From positions 289,394 to 353,393 of the forward strand of contig NZ_JODR01000002.1 of NCBI RefSeq assembly GCF_000725885.1: a stretch of 64,000 nt of DNA, written 5' to 3'. A model generated the notes under the pieces. The model was not told the origin of the DNA. It did not search any database and saw only the letters and a list, made by a program, of their open reading frames with translations. The stretch comes from Streptomyces albus subsp. albus. Its GTDB lineage: Bacteria > Actinomycetota > Actinomycetes > Streptomycetales > Streptomycetaceae. A program made the position numbers and the translations under genes. Below are positions 24,022-32,806 of this stretch, one piece after another. How positions within the stretch are numbered: position 1 is the first letter of the stretch; the number at the start of each line of letters is the position of its first letter.

Positions 24022-24495
24022 TCAGCCGGCCGGGTGGAATCGGACCGGCAGTTCCGGGCGGAGCCGCAGATCCTCCCCGGTGAGCAGACGTCCGGCGTCG
24101 ATCAGGATGTTGTAGTGGTTGGGGAAGTGGCAGGCGTCGAAGCCGAGGACGGTACCGACGCGGGTGTCGCCCAGCCAGACGCCGTCGCCGCGGTCCAGGA
24201 CGCCGCCGCAGCCCAGCTCCACGAAGCCGAGGAAGCCGACCCGGTCGATGCGGGTGCCGGGCGCGGTCTCCCGGTGGTCGGTGGTGACCAGTTCGTGGAT
24301 CTCGCCGCGGCGCACACAGCGGCTGGCGTACGGCTCCAGGGACATGCCGCGGTCCGTCCTGCGGTGCAGCAGGACCTTCACCAGCGTGCCGTGGACGCCG
24401 CGCTTCTCGCCGTTCTCCCGCTGCGGCGTGGCCGGACGGGCCACGGTCCGGGTCCGGGCCTGTGTCTGAGTCTGGGTCTGTGTCCGCGGGGTCAT
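24022..24495 (-). CDS. Conserved small protein, unknown function (possibly DUF6917)
   Basis: 157 residues. The first 30 are low complexity (TQTQTQTQARTRT). The conserved part runs from about 34 to the end, with KVLLHRRTDR, CVRRGEIHELVTTD, VGFLGFVELG and TVLGFDACHFPNHYNILI. It resembles a protein that I recall being annotated DUF6917, but I am not certain. Its start ATG 24495 overlaps the stop of the oxidoreductase gene (ATGA), so it is the last gene of a coupled operon. There is no signal peptide and no membrane segment. The beta-rich, His/Cys-containing C-terminus might bind a small molecule; no function can be assigned. Confidence 0.75.
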   Translation of the reverse strand: MTPRTQTQTQTQARTRTVARPATPQRENGEKRGVHGTLVKVLLHRRTDRGMSLEPYASRCVRRGEIHELVTTDHRETAPGTRIDRVGFLGFVELGCGGVLDRGDGVWLGDTRVGTVLGFDACHFPNHYNILIDAGRLLTGEDLRLRPELPVRFHPAG

Positions 24496-25466
24496 CGGGC
24501 CCCGGCTCCTTCCGTGTCGGGCGCCGCCCCGTCCAGGGGCTCCTCGCACGCGTAGGCCGCGGCGACCAGTTCCAGCGCGGCCAGCCCCCCGTCGGCCACC
24601 GCGTCGGCTCCTGAACCGGGCGGGGTGCCGGTCTCGATCGCGGCGGCGAAGGCGTCGAGGATCCCGGCGTACTCGTGCCACAGGGACGCTTTGAAGCCCG
24701 GGTGCAGGCCGAGCATGTCGGCGCCGAGCACGGTGCCGTCCGTCAGCCGGACCTCGACGTCCTTGGTCTCCCCCGGCCGACTCCAGTCCAGTTCGACCCG
24801 GGCCGTGGCCCGCCCGCGCCGGGCGCGCAGTTCGACGACCGCCTGCCGGTCCACGCCGTGTGCGTCGCGGGCGATGGCGGAGCGGGTGACGGTCACCTCG
24901 CCGAGCAGCAGCCGCACCACGTCGAAGGCGTTGGGGCCGTTGTCGGCGACGCAGCCGCCGCCGCAGCGTTCCGGGTCGAGGTACCAGGTGTCGGAGCCGA
25001 TGTGGTCCTCGATGCGTTCCAGGTAGCGGACCCGTACGGAGGCGAGGGCTTCGGGTGCGGGCAGTCGCTCGCACAGCCGCAGCACCGGTTCGTTGTAGCG
25101 CCGGTGGAATGCGGTGAACAGCGGGGTGCCCGTCGTGCGGGCCAGTGCGGCCACCTCGCGGCCCTCGTCGAGGGTGCGGGCGAGGGGTTTCTCCACGCAC
25201 ACGGGCACACCGGCGCGCAGCGCGTCCTGGCACACCGGGGCGTGCACATGGTTGGGGACGGCGACGACGAGCGCGTCCGGCCTGGCCGCGGCCAGCATCT
25301 CGCGGTGGTCGGTGAAGCAGGGCACCCGGTCGCGGTGGGGCCGCAGTGCGGCGGGGTCGACGTCGCACAGGGCGGCGAGCTGCCAGCCGGGGTCGGCCTC
25401 GATCGCGGCGAGGTAGTAGGCCGAGATGGAGCCGAGGCCGGTGAGGGCGACACGGCGCGGGGTCAT
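24492..25466 (-). CDS. Gfo/Idh/MocA-family oxidoreductase
   Basis: 324 residues. NAD(P)-dependent dehydrogenase of sugars or cyclitols: the Rossmann start VALTGLGSISAYYLAAI is followed by the family EKP motif in VCVEKPLARTLDEG, a catalytic-site region with AFHRRYNEPV, and CVADNGPNAFDVVRLLLG in the C-terminal alpha/beta domain. ATG 25466 overlaps the Ldh2-type stop (ATGA). It is one of two such enzymes in the cluster; this one is coupled to the Ldh2-type reductase and the small conserved protein. The substrate may be a 3-keto sugar, an inositol-like ring or an imino acid; the sequence does not settle this. Confidence 0.88.
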   Translation of the reverse strand: MTPRRVALTGLGSISAYYLAAIEADPGWQLAALCDVDPAALRPHRDRVPCFTDHREMLAAARPDALVVAVPNHVHAPVCQDALRAGVPVCVEKPLARTLDEGREVAALARTTGTPLFTAFHRRYNEPVLRLCERLPAPEALASVRVRYLERIEDHIGSDTWYLDPERCGGGCVADNGPNAFDVVRLLLGEVTVTRSAIARDAHGVDRQAVVELRARRGRATARVELDWSRPGETKDVEVRLTDGTVLGADMLGLHPGFKASLWHEYAGILDAFAAAIETGTPPGSGADAVADGGLAALELVAAAYACEEPLDGAAPDTEGAGAR

Positions 25467-26644
25467 CGTCCACCACCCCGCATACCGTCGCCCGCCGTCC
25501 CGTGCGCCGGGAGCAGGCCCAGGCCGGCGAGCTCGTCGTACAGGTGGGCGGGCAGCGGGATACCGTCGCGGAGCCGGTCGCGGGCGCGTTCGGCCTCCCA
25601 CCAGCCGGGGTAGCGCACGGCGGGGCCGCCGGGCGCGGACGGGCAGCGGGTGAGGGAGCCGAAGAGGGAGAGCGTGTCCTCGCGGAACTCCTCCCGGGGG
25701 CGCAGCGCCTCGGGGTCGATCGCCAGCGCGAGGAAGCCGATGTCGTCGTCGGTGCCGTGGGGGCGGCCGTCGCCGTCGAGGGCGCCGGTGGCGGGGCCGG
25801 TGGCGGCGCCGGGCAGCAGGGCGGCCAGTACCTCGACGGCCAGGCCGAGGCCGTAGCCCTTGTAGGCGCCGGTCTGCGGGTCGCCGCCCAGCCAGCGCAG
25901 ATACGCCTCGCCCCGGTCGAAGGCGGCCGGGTCGGTGACCGGCTCCCCCTGCGCGTCCTCCAGCCAGCCGGCGGGGATGGTCTCGCCGTTGCGTTCGGCG
26001 GTGCGCACCCGTCCGGTGGGGACCACGGTGGTGCTCATGTCCAGCACGTAGGGGTGGTCGTCGTCGAGCGCGGGGGCGGCGACGCTGAGCGGGTTGGTGC
26101 CGAGCATGGCCAGGAGCCCGTGCGGGGGCCGGGCGATGCGCTGGCCGCCGCAGTTGCCGGCCAGGACGCCGATGAGGCCCTGCCGGGCGGCGCGCGCGGT
26201 GTGGTGGCCGGCGCAGCCGAAGTGGGTGGCGTTGCGGACGGACACCAGGCCGACGCCGTGCCGGCGGGCGCGTTCGGCGGCCAGGTCCATCGCCTCGGCG
26301 GCGGCCCACAGTCCCAACGCGCGCCGGGAGTCCAACAGGACGCAGGCGCCCAGGTCGGTCACCGCGCGGGGTTCGGCGTCCGGGTCGGCACGTCCCGAGT
26401 CGAGCAGCGGCAGGTAGAGGCGGGCGAGGTTGAAGACGCCGTGCGAGCCGAGGCCGGCCAGATCGCCGTAGCACAGGGCGGTGGCAGCCGCACGTGCGCG
26501 GCCCTCGGGGAGGCCGCGGGTGGTGAAGGCCGTGGTGGCGGCTGTGAGCAGTACGTCGTAGGGGACGGTGACGGTGGGCGTGCCCAGGGGCTGTTCCGGG
26601 GCGCCGGGCCCGGGCTGTCTGCGGGCCTGGTCCTGCACTGTCAT
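25463..26644 (-). CDS. Ldh2/MDH2-family NAD(P)-dependent oxidoreductase
   Basis: 393 residues of the malate/L-lactate dehydrogenase 2 family, which reduces 2-keto acids or cyclic imines (for example delta-1-piperideine-2-carboxylate). Visible motifs: GDLAGLGSHGVFNLARL with the conserved His, VSVRNATHFGCAGHH, PVLDM-like PYVLDMSTTVVPTGRV, and GAYKGYGLGLAVEVLA. The start ATG 26644 is preceded by GCGAAGGAAAACCGC. That leader belongs to a tandem repeat (26645-26834) which copies the ribosome-binding region several times. It is translationally coupled to the following Gfo/Idh gene. No unusual residues are seen. Confidence 0.87.
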   Translation of the reverse strand: MTVQDQARRQPGPGAPEQPLGTPTVTVPYDVLLTAATTAFTTRGLPEGRARAAATALCYGDLAGLGSHGVFNLARLYLPLLDSGRADPDAEPRAVTDLGACVLLDSRRALGLWAAAEAMDLAAERARRHGVGLVSVRNATHFGCAGHHTARAARQGLIGVLAGNCGGQRIARPPHGLLAMLGTNPLSVAAPALDDDHPYVLDMSTTVVPTGRVRTAERNGETIPAGWLEDAQGEPVTDPAAFDRGEAYLRWLGGDPQTGAYKGYGLGLAVEVLAALLPGAATGPATGALDGDGRPHGTDDDIGFLALAIDPEALRPREEFREDTLSLFGSLTRCPSAPGGPAVRYPGWWEAERARDRLRDGIPLPAHLYDELAGLGLLPAHGTAGDGMRGGGR

Positions 26645-26834
26645 GCGGTTTTCCTTCGCTGGGATGCGGGCGCTGTCGTGCGGTTTTCCGCCGGTCGGGT
26701 GGGACTGCGGGGTCTGTCGTGCCGTGTTCCTTCGCTGGGGTGCGGGAGTTGTCGTGCGGTTTCCATCGGTGGGGGTGGAACTGCGTGCCTGTGGCACTGC
26801 GTTTTCCGCCGGTGGGGTGGCACTGCCGGGGCTG
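26645..26834 (-). repeat. Tandem repeat that copies a ribosome-binding and start region
   Basis: Five units of about 35-43 bp between the M20 stop and the Ldh2 start, alternating short and long. Read on the minus strand each unit contains a version of GCGAAGGAAAACCGCA followed by CGACAG; only the last has ATG (ATGACAG), the others ACG or a related change. So the translation-initiation region of the Ldh2 gene appears duplicated in tandem, with decayed start codons. Confidence 0.75.
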
Positions 26835-28178
26835 TCACGCCTGCCGCTGTCCGGTCCGGCGCCGGGCGAAGGCCGTCAGCAGCCGGCTCACCTGGGCGGC
26901 GAACGCGTCGAGGTCCGCCAGGTCCACGAACTCGCCCTCCGCGTGGGCGTTGTTGGCGTCGAGTGTCCCCGGACCGAGGACGGTGGTGTACGTGCCGGGC
27001 ACGCCGTGCAGCCAGATGGCGTCGCAGGTGAAGGCGGGCTCGTCGGCCGGCCGGCAGGGGATGCCGGCGGCGGCCAGGACGGCTTCGGCCCAGGGGTCGC
27101 CCCCCTCGCCGGTGCCACCGCCGCTCAGACAGGGCAGCCCTCGCTTGTCCCAGCCGAGTGAGGTGAGGGCGGCGGCGTCGGCGGCGGTCCGGCCGCAGGT
27201 GCGGGACCCGGCGAAGCGGGCGGTGAACTCCCGCACGCCGGCGGCCACGGTGTCCTCCAGGGCACGGGCCGCGGCCTGCCCCTCGGCGGTGCTCGTGTAG
27301 GGGACGTTGACGAGGAGGTCGCCACTGCCGTAGACGCGGTTGTGGGCGTGCCCGGTGTGCAGTCCGGCGATGCAGGGGGCGCCGGTGGCGTCCGCGCGCT
27401 CCGGGTGGGAGTCGAAGGCGGCGGCCACGTGCTGGGCCAGGAAACCGAGGAGCACGGTGGCGTTGTGGCCGGTGCGGGGCCGGTCGTCCACGGCGTCGTC
27501 GCCGCGCACGGTGATGCGGGCCGTCATCGAGGCGGTGGCGCGGGGCAGATGGTGCAGGCCGGTGGGCTCGCAGAAGACGTTGAGCCGCCCGATGAACCCG
27601 GCCTCGACCAGGGGCCGGGTGCCGAAGGTGCCCATGGCGCCGCCCTCTTCCCCGCTGACCGCCTGGACGAGGACGCTGATGTCCCGTCCGACGGCGGGTT
27701 CCCGGGCCGCGGCGGCGCGTACCCCGGCCAGCAGGGCGACGGCCGGGCCCTTGGCGTCGACGGCGCCGCGTCCGGTGAAGCGCACCCCGTCGAAGGTGAC
27801 CGGCTGGGTGCCGGCGACGGTGTCGAGGTGGACGTTGAACATGACGGTGTCCCGCACGGGCCGGTCGGGGCCGAGCCGCAGGACGAGGCTGGGCTGCGCG
27901 GCGAGGAAGCCGGGGTCGTGCGCGGCGGCGCGCACGGTGGCGGGCACGTCGGCACGGCGCAGCGCCTCGGCGGCGGGGGCGGCGTGGTGGATCGGGCGCA
28001 GACCGGCGGAGCGGGCGGCGTCGGCGTAGGCACGCTGGGCCTCCCACAGTTGCAGCGGTGCGTCGTGGCCCGCTTCCAGGGGCCCGGCGGTGGGGGTGCG
28101 CAGCAGGCGCAGCAGCAGCGCGTGGTCGTCGTCGGTCAGCAGGGGCCCGGCGCTCGTGCGGGGCGCGGCGGTGCTCAC
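26835..28178 (-). CDS. M20-family metallopeptidase/amidohydrolase
   Basis: 447 residues of the ArgE/DapE/CPG2 group. Di-zinc ligands are recognisable: His and Asp in FNVHLDTVAG, Asp in GRGAVDAKGP, the Glu-Glu pair in SGEEGGAMG (catalytic base), a Glu in NVFCEPTG, and the last His in DANNAHAEGEF. A dimerisation domain lies between about 200 and 320. The start GTG 28178 overlaps the TIM-barrel stop (GTGA). Family enzymes remove N-acyl groups or split dipeptide-like amides. In this cluster it could release a free amine from an N-acylated intermediate; that is inference. Confidence 0.87.
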   Translation of the reverse strand: MSTAAPRTSAGPLLTDDDHALLLRLLRTPTAGPLEAGHDAPLQLWEAQRAYADAARSAGLRPIHHAAPAAEALRRADVPATVRAAAHDPGFLAAQPSLVLRLGPDRPVRDTVMFNVHLDTVAGTQPVTFDGVRFTGRGAVDAKGPAVALLAGVRAAAAREPAVGRDISVLVQAVSGEEGGAMGTFGTRPLVEAGFIGRLNVFCEPTGLHHLPRATASMTARITVRGDDAVDDRPRTGHNATVLLGFLAQHVAAAFDSHPERADATGAPCIAGLHTGHAHNRVYGSGDLLVNVPYTSTAEGQAAARALEDTVAAGVREFTARFAGSRTCGRTAADAAALTSLGWDKRGLPCLSGGGTGEGGDPWAEAVLAAAGIPCRPADEPAFTCDAIWLHGVPGTYTTVLGPGTLDANNAHAEGEFVDLADLDAFAAQVSRLLTAFARRRTGQRQA

Positions 28179-29068
28179 GGTGCCCCCGGGGCGGGGGCGG
28201 GCTGCTGGAGGCGGGTGAGCAGGTGGGCGAGGCGCTGTCCGGCGGCGACGAAGAGGTGCGCGGCGTCCGTGTCGGCGCGCAGTCCGGCGTGCGGCTGGAC
28301 GGCCAGATGGGGTTCGAGTGAGAACGCTCCCCGGTAGCCGGCGTCAAGCAGGGTGCGCAGGCAGTCGGTGACACGGGCCTCGCCGTCCCCGGGCAGCACG
28401 TACGCGGCGCCGTGCGGGGTGCGGCGGGCGTCCTTGACGTGGACGTGGGCGACATGCGGCAGGATGTCGTGCAGCAGGGCGGCGGCGTCGTAGCCGTGGG
28501 CGATGCCGTTGCCGGTGTCGAACAGCAGCCGCAGCGCCGGGCTGTCCACCTCGTGCAGCAGCCGCAGCATGCGGGCCGCGTCGTCGCCCGCCCAGCCGGC
28601 GCAGTTCTCGTGCAGCAGGGTGACACCGGCCGCCTCGGCGCGGCGGGCGAGGCGGGCGAGTCTGCGAAGGACGGTGGTCTCCCATTCGCCCGGGGGCAGC
28701 CCGTCGTTGGGGTACGACATGACGCGTACGTAGCGGCAGTCCAGCAGCTCGCACTGGGCGAGCAGGGTGTCGAGTTCGGCCAGGTCGGTGTCGAAGGGCG
28801 TGGTGACGGGGCGCGCCCAGTTGCCGATCCGCGAGTCGAGGCAGACGGCCCGTACTCCGGCCCGGCGCAACCGGTCGGCGAGGACGTGCACCTGCTGCGG
28901 GGTGAGGTCGGCCAGTGCGGTGCCGCCGATGCTGCGCAGCTCGATGCTGTGCCAGCCGAGTGCGCGCAGGGCGCCGAGTTGTCCTTCGAGGTCCTGGGCG
29001 GCTTCGTCGCCGATGCCTGCGCAGCGGGCGGCTGCCCCGCCGGCCGGCGGGTTCTCCTGGTCCGGCAC
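28175..29068 (-). CDS. Xylose-isomerase-like TIM-barrel protein (sugar phosphate isomerase/epimerase)
   Basis: 297 residues, AP-endonuclease-2-type barrel. Metal ligands fit the family: Glu in VTLLHENCAGW, Asp and His-containing FDTGNGIAHG, HVHVKDARR, and Glu in FSLEPHLAVQPH. Members are isomerases, epimerases or dehydratases of sugars and cyclitols (for example IolE/IolI). I chose GTG 29068 since AGGAAGGA lies 6 nt upstream; an earlier in-frame GTG at 29089 has no such site. It follows the second Gfo/Idh gene by 80 nt and is coupled to the M20 gene. Confidence 0.85.
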   Translation of the reverse strand: MPDQENPPAGGAAARCAGIGDEAAQDLEGQLGALRALGWHSIELRSIGGTALADLTPQQVHVLADRLRRAGVRAVCLDSRIGNWARPVTTPFDTDLAELDTLLAQCELLDCRYVRVMSYPNDGLPPGEWETTVLRRLARLARRAEAAGVTLLHENCAGWAGDDAARMLRLLHEVDSPALRLLFDTGNGIAHGYDAAALLHDILPHVAHVHVKDARRTPHGAAYVLPGDGEARVTDCLRTLLDAGYRGAFSLEPHLAVQPHAGLRADTDAAHLFVAAGQRLAHLLTRLQQPAPAPGAP

Positions 29069-29148
29069 GGGCGTCCTTCCTGTGTTCACGGGGGCTCTGT
29101 TCTCACGGTTCTCACGGGTCCGACGGGCTTCGTTCGCACCGGCTGTGT

Positions 29149-30162
29149 TCATCGGGGGCCTTGGGACGGCGCCGGGGCGTCGGCCGCGCGGCAGTGGGCC
29201 TTGGCCTCGCACAGGAGCCGGGCGACGGCGTGGTGGTGTGCGAAGTCGGTGACCTCTCCCGCGGCGAACCGTTCGTAGGTCTGCCGCAGGAATGCGGTGA
29301 GGGCTTCGTCGTGGAAGACGTCGTGGCTCTCCACGGCTCCGGTGAGGATCAGCTGGGCGTGGTGGTCCTGCTCGCTGATCGGGTAGTGGGCGGTGGCGGT
29401 GCCGTGCGTGAAGCGGAGGGTGAAGGTGCGCTGCCGTACGGGCGAGCCGAGGTCGGAGACGATCTCGGTGCGCACACCGCTGTGGTGGCGCAGCGTGAGC
29501 GCGGCCCGCCCCATGTGCGGGACGACGGTGCCGTCGCACACCATGTCGGTGCAGTGGGCCGTCACCAGTTCGGCGGGGCCGGCCAGGTGCAGCACGACTC
29601 CGAGGGAGTGGGGCACCTCCACGTCGAAGGCCGTGGGATGGCCCTCGGTGGCCAGCGTGCGGGTGAAGCGCGGCTTGTGCTGGGCCACCTCGATGCCCAG
29701 GAGGGTGCCGAGGGTGCGGTCGGTCACCAGGCGGTGCAGCCGGCGGGTGAGTTCGGCGGCCAGCCAGTGCGCGACGGCGGTCATGTGGAGCCGGTACTTC
29801 TCCCGCAGCCGGACGAGCTGGTCCAGTTGCGCGGGGTCGCAGGCCAGGGGCTTCTCCACCAGGAAGCGGGTGAAGCCCGACACGGCCAGCTCCTCCAGCA
29901 CCTCGGCCCGGGCCTCGGGCGGGGTGCACAGGTGGACGACGGCCCGGTCGGGTTCGGTGAGCCGGGCGGCGGCGGCCAGCGAGGCGGCGACGGTGAGGCC
30001 GGTGAGGCCGTGTCCCGCCTCCGGGCGCGGGTCCCAGGCCAGTGGCGGCCGGCTGAAGGGCGCCTCCTCGCCGGATGCCGCACCGGCCGCGAGGTCCTTG
30101 AGGGCTTTCAGGTGCAGTCCGGCGCCGGAGCGGCCGAGACCGACGATGAAGGGGCGCAGCAT
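29149..30162 (-). CDS. Second Gfo/Idh/MocA-family oxidoreductase
   Basis: 337 residues. The Rossmann motif is IVGLGRSGAGLHLKAL; EKP is conserved in FLVEKPLACDPAQL; the C-terminal domain includes VAQHKPRFTRTLATEGHPTA then FDVEVPHSLG, and an HDVFHDEAL near the end. The fold and family are clear, but the catalytic region differs from the first Gfo/Idh of the cluster, suggesting a different substrate. ATG 30162 follows GGAGGAA closely. It is the first gene of the minus-strand operon and diverges from the DegT pair, so a shared promoter region (30163-30413) probably drives both sets. Confidence 0.85.
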   Translation of the reverse strand: MLRPFIVGLGRSGAGLHLKALKDLAAGAASGEEAPFSRPPLAWDPRPEAGHGLTGLTVAASLAAAARLTEPDRAVVHLCTPPEARAEVLEELAVSGFTRFLVEKPLACDPAQLDQLVRLREKYRLHMTAVAHWLAAELTRRLHRLVTDRTLGTLLGIEVAQHKPRFTRTLATEGHPTAFDVEVPHSLGVVLHLAGPAELVTAHCTDMVCDGTVVPHMGRAALTLRHHSGVRTEIVSDLGSPVRQRTFTLRFTHGTATAHYPISEQDHHAQLILTGAVESHDVFHDEALTAFLRQTYERFAAGEVTDFAHHHAVARLLCEAKAHCRAADAPAPSQGPR

Positions 30163-30413
30163 TTTCCTCCGCCAGAGGGCACGCGAAACAGGACCCCCGG
30201 CGGTACGTGCCGACGGCCTGCCCTTGCAGATGTAACGGGTTCGTCCGAACGCGAGAGACTGTGGACTCCGGTATGAAGAGCGGTCAAGCGGAATCAGGAA
30301 TTTCGTACCGGCACGAGTGAACCTCCCGGCGTGCGGGCGCGGTTGGGCGGGCGCATGGGTAAGCCTGGGGGCGCTGGCAATCCGCCGTTCGTGTCAATTC
30401 ATTGGGGTTACTC
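30163..30413. promoter_or_regulatory. Divergent promoter region of the amino-sugar-like gene sets
   Basis: About 250 bp between divergent operons, noticeably less GC-rich than its surroundings. It contains the palindrome GTTCGTCCGAAC at 30239-30250, a possible operator. No clear -35/-10 pair could be picked with confidence in either direction. Confidence 0.4.
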
Positions 30414-31637
30414 GTGGCTTTCGGAGGGGACTTGGGAGAGGTCGAGGAGAATTCCGGCCCACCGCCCGGGAGCGAAGGTGTTCCGTTCTTCTCCCAGGCG
30501 GCGACCTTCGGGAAGCTGTGGCCGCTCATCGAGGAGCGCATCAACGAAGTTTTCGCGACGGGGAAGTTCTCACACGGCCGCCAGGTCGCCGCTTGGGAAC
30601 AGGAACTGGCCGCCTGGACGGGCGCCCGGTACGCGGTCGGGGTGAACAGCGGAACGGACGCCCTCGTCCTGCTGCTGCGGGCCTGCGGGCTCCAGCCCGG
30701 GGGCGGGGTGCTCGTCCCCGTCTACTCGTTCGTGGCCACCGCCTCCTCCGTCGTCCTGGCGGGCGGGCGGCCCCAGTTCGTGGACATCGACCCGGACACC
30801 TACGCCATGGACGCCACGGCCGCGGAGGCCGCCGTCACCCCGGAGAGCCGGTTCATGATGCCGGCGCACCTCTTCCACCAGATGGCGGACATGGCCGCGC
30901 TCGGCGCCGTGGCCACCCGGTGCGGGCTGACCCTGGTGGAGGACAGCGCGGAGGGCATCGGCATGTGGCAGGACGGGCGGCACGCCGGGCTGCACGGCAA
31001 GGGCGGCGTCCTCTCGTTCTTCCCCGCCAAGACGCTGGGCGCGCTCGGCGACGCCGGGGCGGTGCTCACCGACGACGCCGAAGTGGCGCACATGGTGGCG
31101 GCGCTGCGGCACCACGGCCGGCTCGGGCCCACGCTCGGCGACTTCTCCGCCATCTCGACGGAGACCGACGTGCCCGGCCACAACAGCAAGATGGACGACA
31201 TCCAGGCGGCCGTCCTCTCCGCGAAACTGACCCGCCTGGACGAGGACATCGCCCGCCGCGCCGAACTGGCAGCCGCCTACACCGAACGGCTGCGTGACGT
31301 GCCCGGCATCACCCGGCTCCCCCGCGTCGTCGAACGGCCCGCGCACGAAGGCCGGTCGGCGGCCGTCTTCTACGTCTACCTGATCGAGGCGGACGACCGG
31401 GACCGCCTCGTGGCGCACCTGACACGGCGCGGGGTGGGCACCGAGGTGTACTACCCGACACCGCTGCACCTCCAGCCGTGCTTCGCCCGACTCGGCCACC
31501 GGCGCGGCGAGTTCCCGCGCGCCGAGGCCGCGAGCGCCCGCGCCCTCGCCCTGCCCCTCCACCCCGATCTCGACCTCGACGAGGTGGACCGGGTCTGCGC
31601 GACCATCCGTGAGTTCTACACGGGACAGCCGACGTGA
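30414..31637 (+). CDS. DegT/DnrJ/EryC1-family aminotransferase 1
   Basis: 407 residues. PLP-dependent aminotransferase of the sugar/cyclitol class. It has the substrate loop FATGKFSHGRQVAAWEQEL, the PLP phosphate loop VGVNSGTDALVLLL, LVEDSAEGIG (Asp), the Schiff-base Lys206 in SFFPAKTLGALGDAG, and a C-terminal EVYYPTPLHLQ. GTG 30414 was chosen as start; TTG 30402 in the same frame would add four residues and a TTA codon, and neither has a strong ribosome binding site. The 3' end overlaps the second DegT gene (GTGA). It probably installs an amino group on a keto-sugar or keto-cyclitol produced by the neighbouring oxidoreductases. Confidence 0.9.
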   Translation: MAFGGDLGEVEENSGPPPGSEGVPFFSQAATFGKLWPLIEERINEVFATGKFSHGRQVAAWEQELAAWTGARYAVGVNSGTDALVLLLRACGLQPGGGVLVPVYSFVATASSVVLAGGRPQFVDIDPDTYAMDATAAEAAVTPESRFMMPAHLFHQMADMAALGAVATRCGLTLVEDSAEGIGMWQDGRHAGLHGKGGVLSFFPAKTLGALGDAGAVLTDDAEVAHMVAALRHHGRLGPTLGDFSAISTETDVPGHNSKMDDIQAAVLSAKLTRLDEDIARRAELAAAYTERLRDVPGITRLPRVVERPAHEGRSAAVFYVYLIEADDRDRLVAHLTRRGVGTEVYYPTPLHLQPCFARLGHRRGEFPRAEAASARALALPLHPDLDLDEVDRVCATIREFYTGQPT

Positions 31638-32806
31638 CCGACCAGGAACCCCACGTGAACGCGACCCACAACATCTCCTTCTTCCAGCCCGACGTCTTCG
31701 ACGACGACCGCGCGGTCATGCTGGAGACCGTCCGGCAGGTGGGCACCGACCCCGAGCAGCGGTTCATCCTCGGGAAGCACACCCAGGCGCTGGAGGAGAC
31801 CCTGGCGCGCTCCCTGGGCGCGGCCGACGTCGTGGCCTGCTCCAGCGGCACCTCCGCGCTGGGGCTGGTGCTCGGCGCCATAGGCGTCGGCCCCGGTGAC
31901 GAGGTCGTCGTCCCCGCCTTCGGCTGCGCCCCGCTGGCCGCCTCCGTCGTCCACCTGGGCGCCCGGCCGGTGTTCGCCGACATCGACCCGTGGACGATGG
32001 TCGCCGACCCGGCCGACGCGGAGCGGCGCATCACCCCGCGCACCAAAGCCCTGATGCCGGCGCACATGTTCTCCGTCATGGCCGACATGCCGGCCTTCGC
32101 CGCACTGGCGCGGGAGCACGGGGTGCGGCTGGTGGAGGACTCCGCCGTCGCCCAGGGCGGGGTGCTGCGCGGCACCCCCGCCGGGCTGTGGGGCGAGGCG
32201 GGGGTGTTCTCGTTCGTGCAGGTCAAGACGTTCGGGATGCCCGGCGAGGGCGGAGTGGTGGTGACCCGCGACGCGGCGATCGGACAGCGGGTGCGGATGC
32301 TGCGCAACCACGGCCAGGACGGGCGGCAGCGGTTCGTGCACCACGTGATCGGCCAGAACAGCAGGTTCGACGAGATTCAGGCCGTCTTCCAGCTGCACCG
32401 GCTGCCCGGCCTGCCCGCCCGGCTGGAGCGGCGCGCCGCCATCGCCGAGTACTACACCGAACGGTTCGAGCCGCTGGCGGACCGGGGCGTGCTGCCGCCG
32501 CCGCGCGGCCGGGAGGGCCGCTGCTACTACGTCTATTCGCTGCTGGCCGACCGGCGGGACGAGCTGCGGGCGTATCTGTCCGAGCGGGGCGTGGGCACGC
32601 ACGTGTACTACCCGCTGCCGCTGCCCCGGCAGTCGGCGTTCGCCCCGTTCGCCGGGCCGGACGAGCACTGGCCGCACGCGGAGCGTGCCAGCAGGCGGAT
32701 TCTGGCCCTCCCCGTGCACCCGCATCTGACGGACGCGGAAGTGGAGTACGTCGCCGACACGGTGTGCGCGTTCGCCCGGCGCGGGGCGCCCAGCCCGACC
32801 GGCTGA
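31634..32806 (+). CDS. DegT/DnrJ/EryC1-family aminotransferase 2
   Basis: 390 residues, paralogous to the preceding gene but clearly diverged. Landmarks: VVACSSGTSALGLVLGA, RLVEDSAVAQGG, Schiff-base Lys198 in FSFVQVKTFGMPGEGG, and THVYYPLPLPRQSAF. The start GTG 31634 overlaps the stop of the first DegT gene, so the two are translated together. Two adjacent non-identical DegT proteins suggest either two amination steps or an aminotransferase and a partner with another PLP activity, as in rifamycin-type RifK/RifL pairs; this second protein keeps the lysine, so it should be catalytic. Confidence 0.9.
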   Translation: MTDQEPHVNATHNISFFQPDVFDDDRAVMLETVRQVGTDPEQRFILGKHTQALEETLARSLGAADVVACSSGTSALGLVLGAIGVGPGDEVVVPAFGCAPLAASVVHLGARPVFADIDPWTMVADPADAERRITPRTKALMPAHMFSVMADMPAFAALAREHGVRLVEDSAVAQGGVLRGTPAGLWGEAGVFSFVQVKTFGMPGEGGVVVTRDAAIGQRVRMLRNHGQDGRQRFVHHVIGQNSRFDEIQAVFQLHRLPGLPARLERRAAIAEYYTERFEPLADRGVLPPPRGREGRCYYVYSLLADRRDELRAYLSERGVGTHVYYPLPLPRQSAFAPFAGPDEHWPHAERASRRILALPVHPHLTDAEVEYVADTVCAFARRGAPSPTG

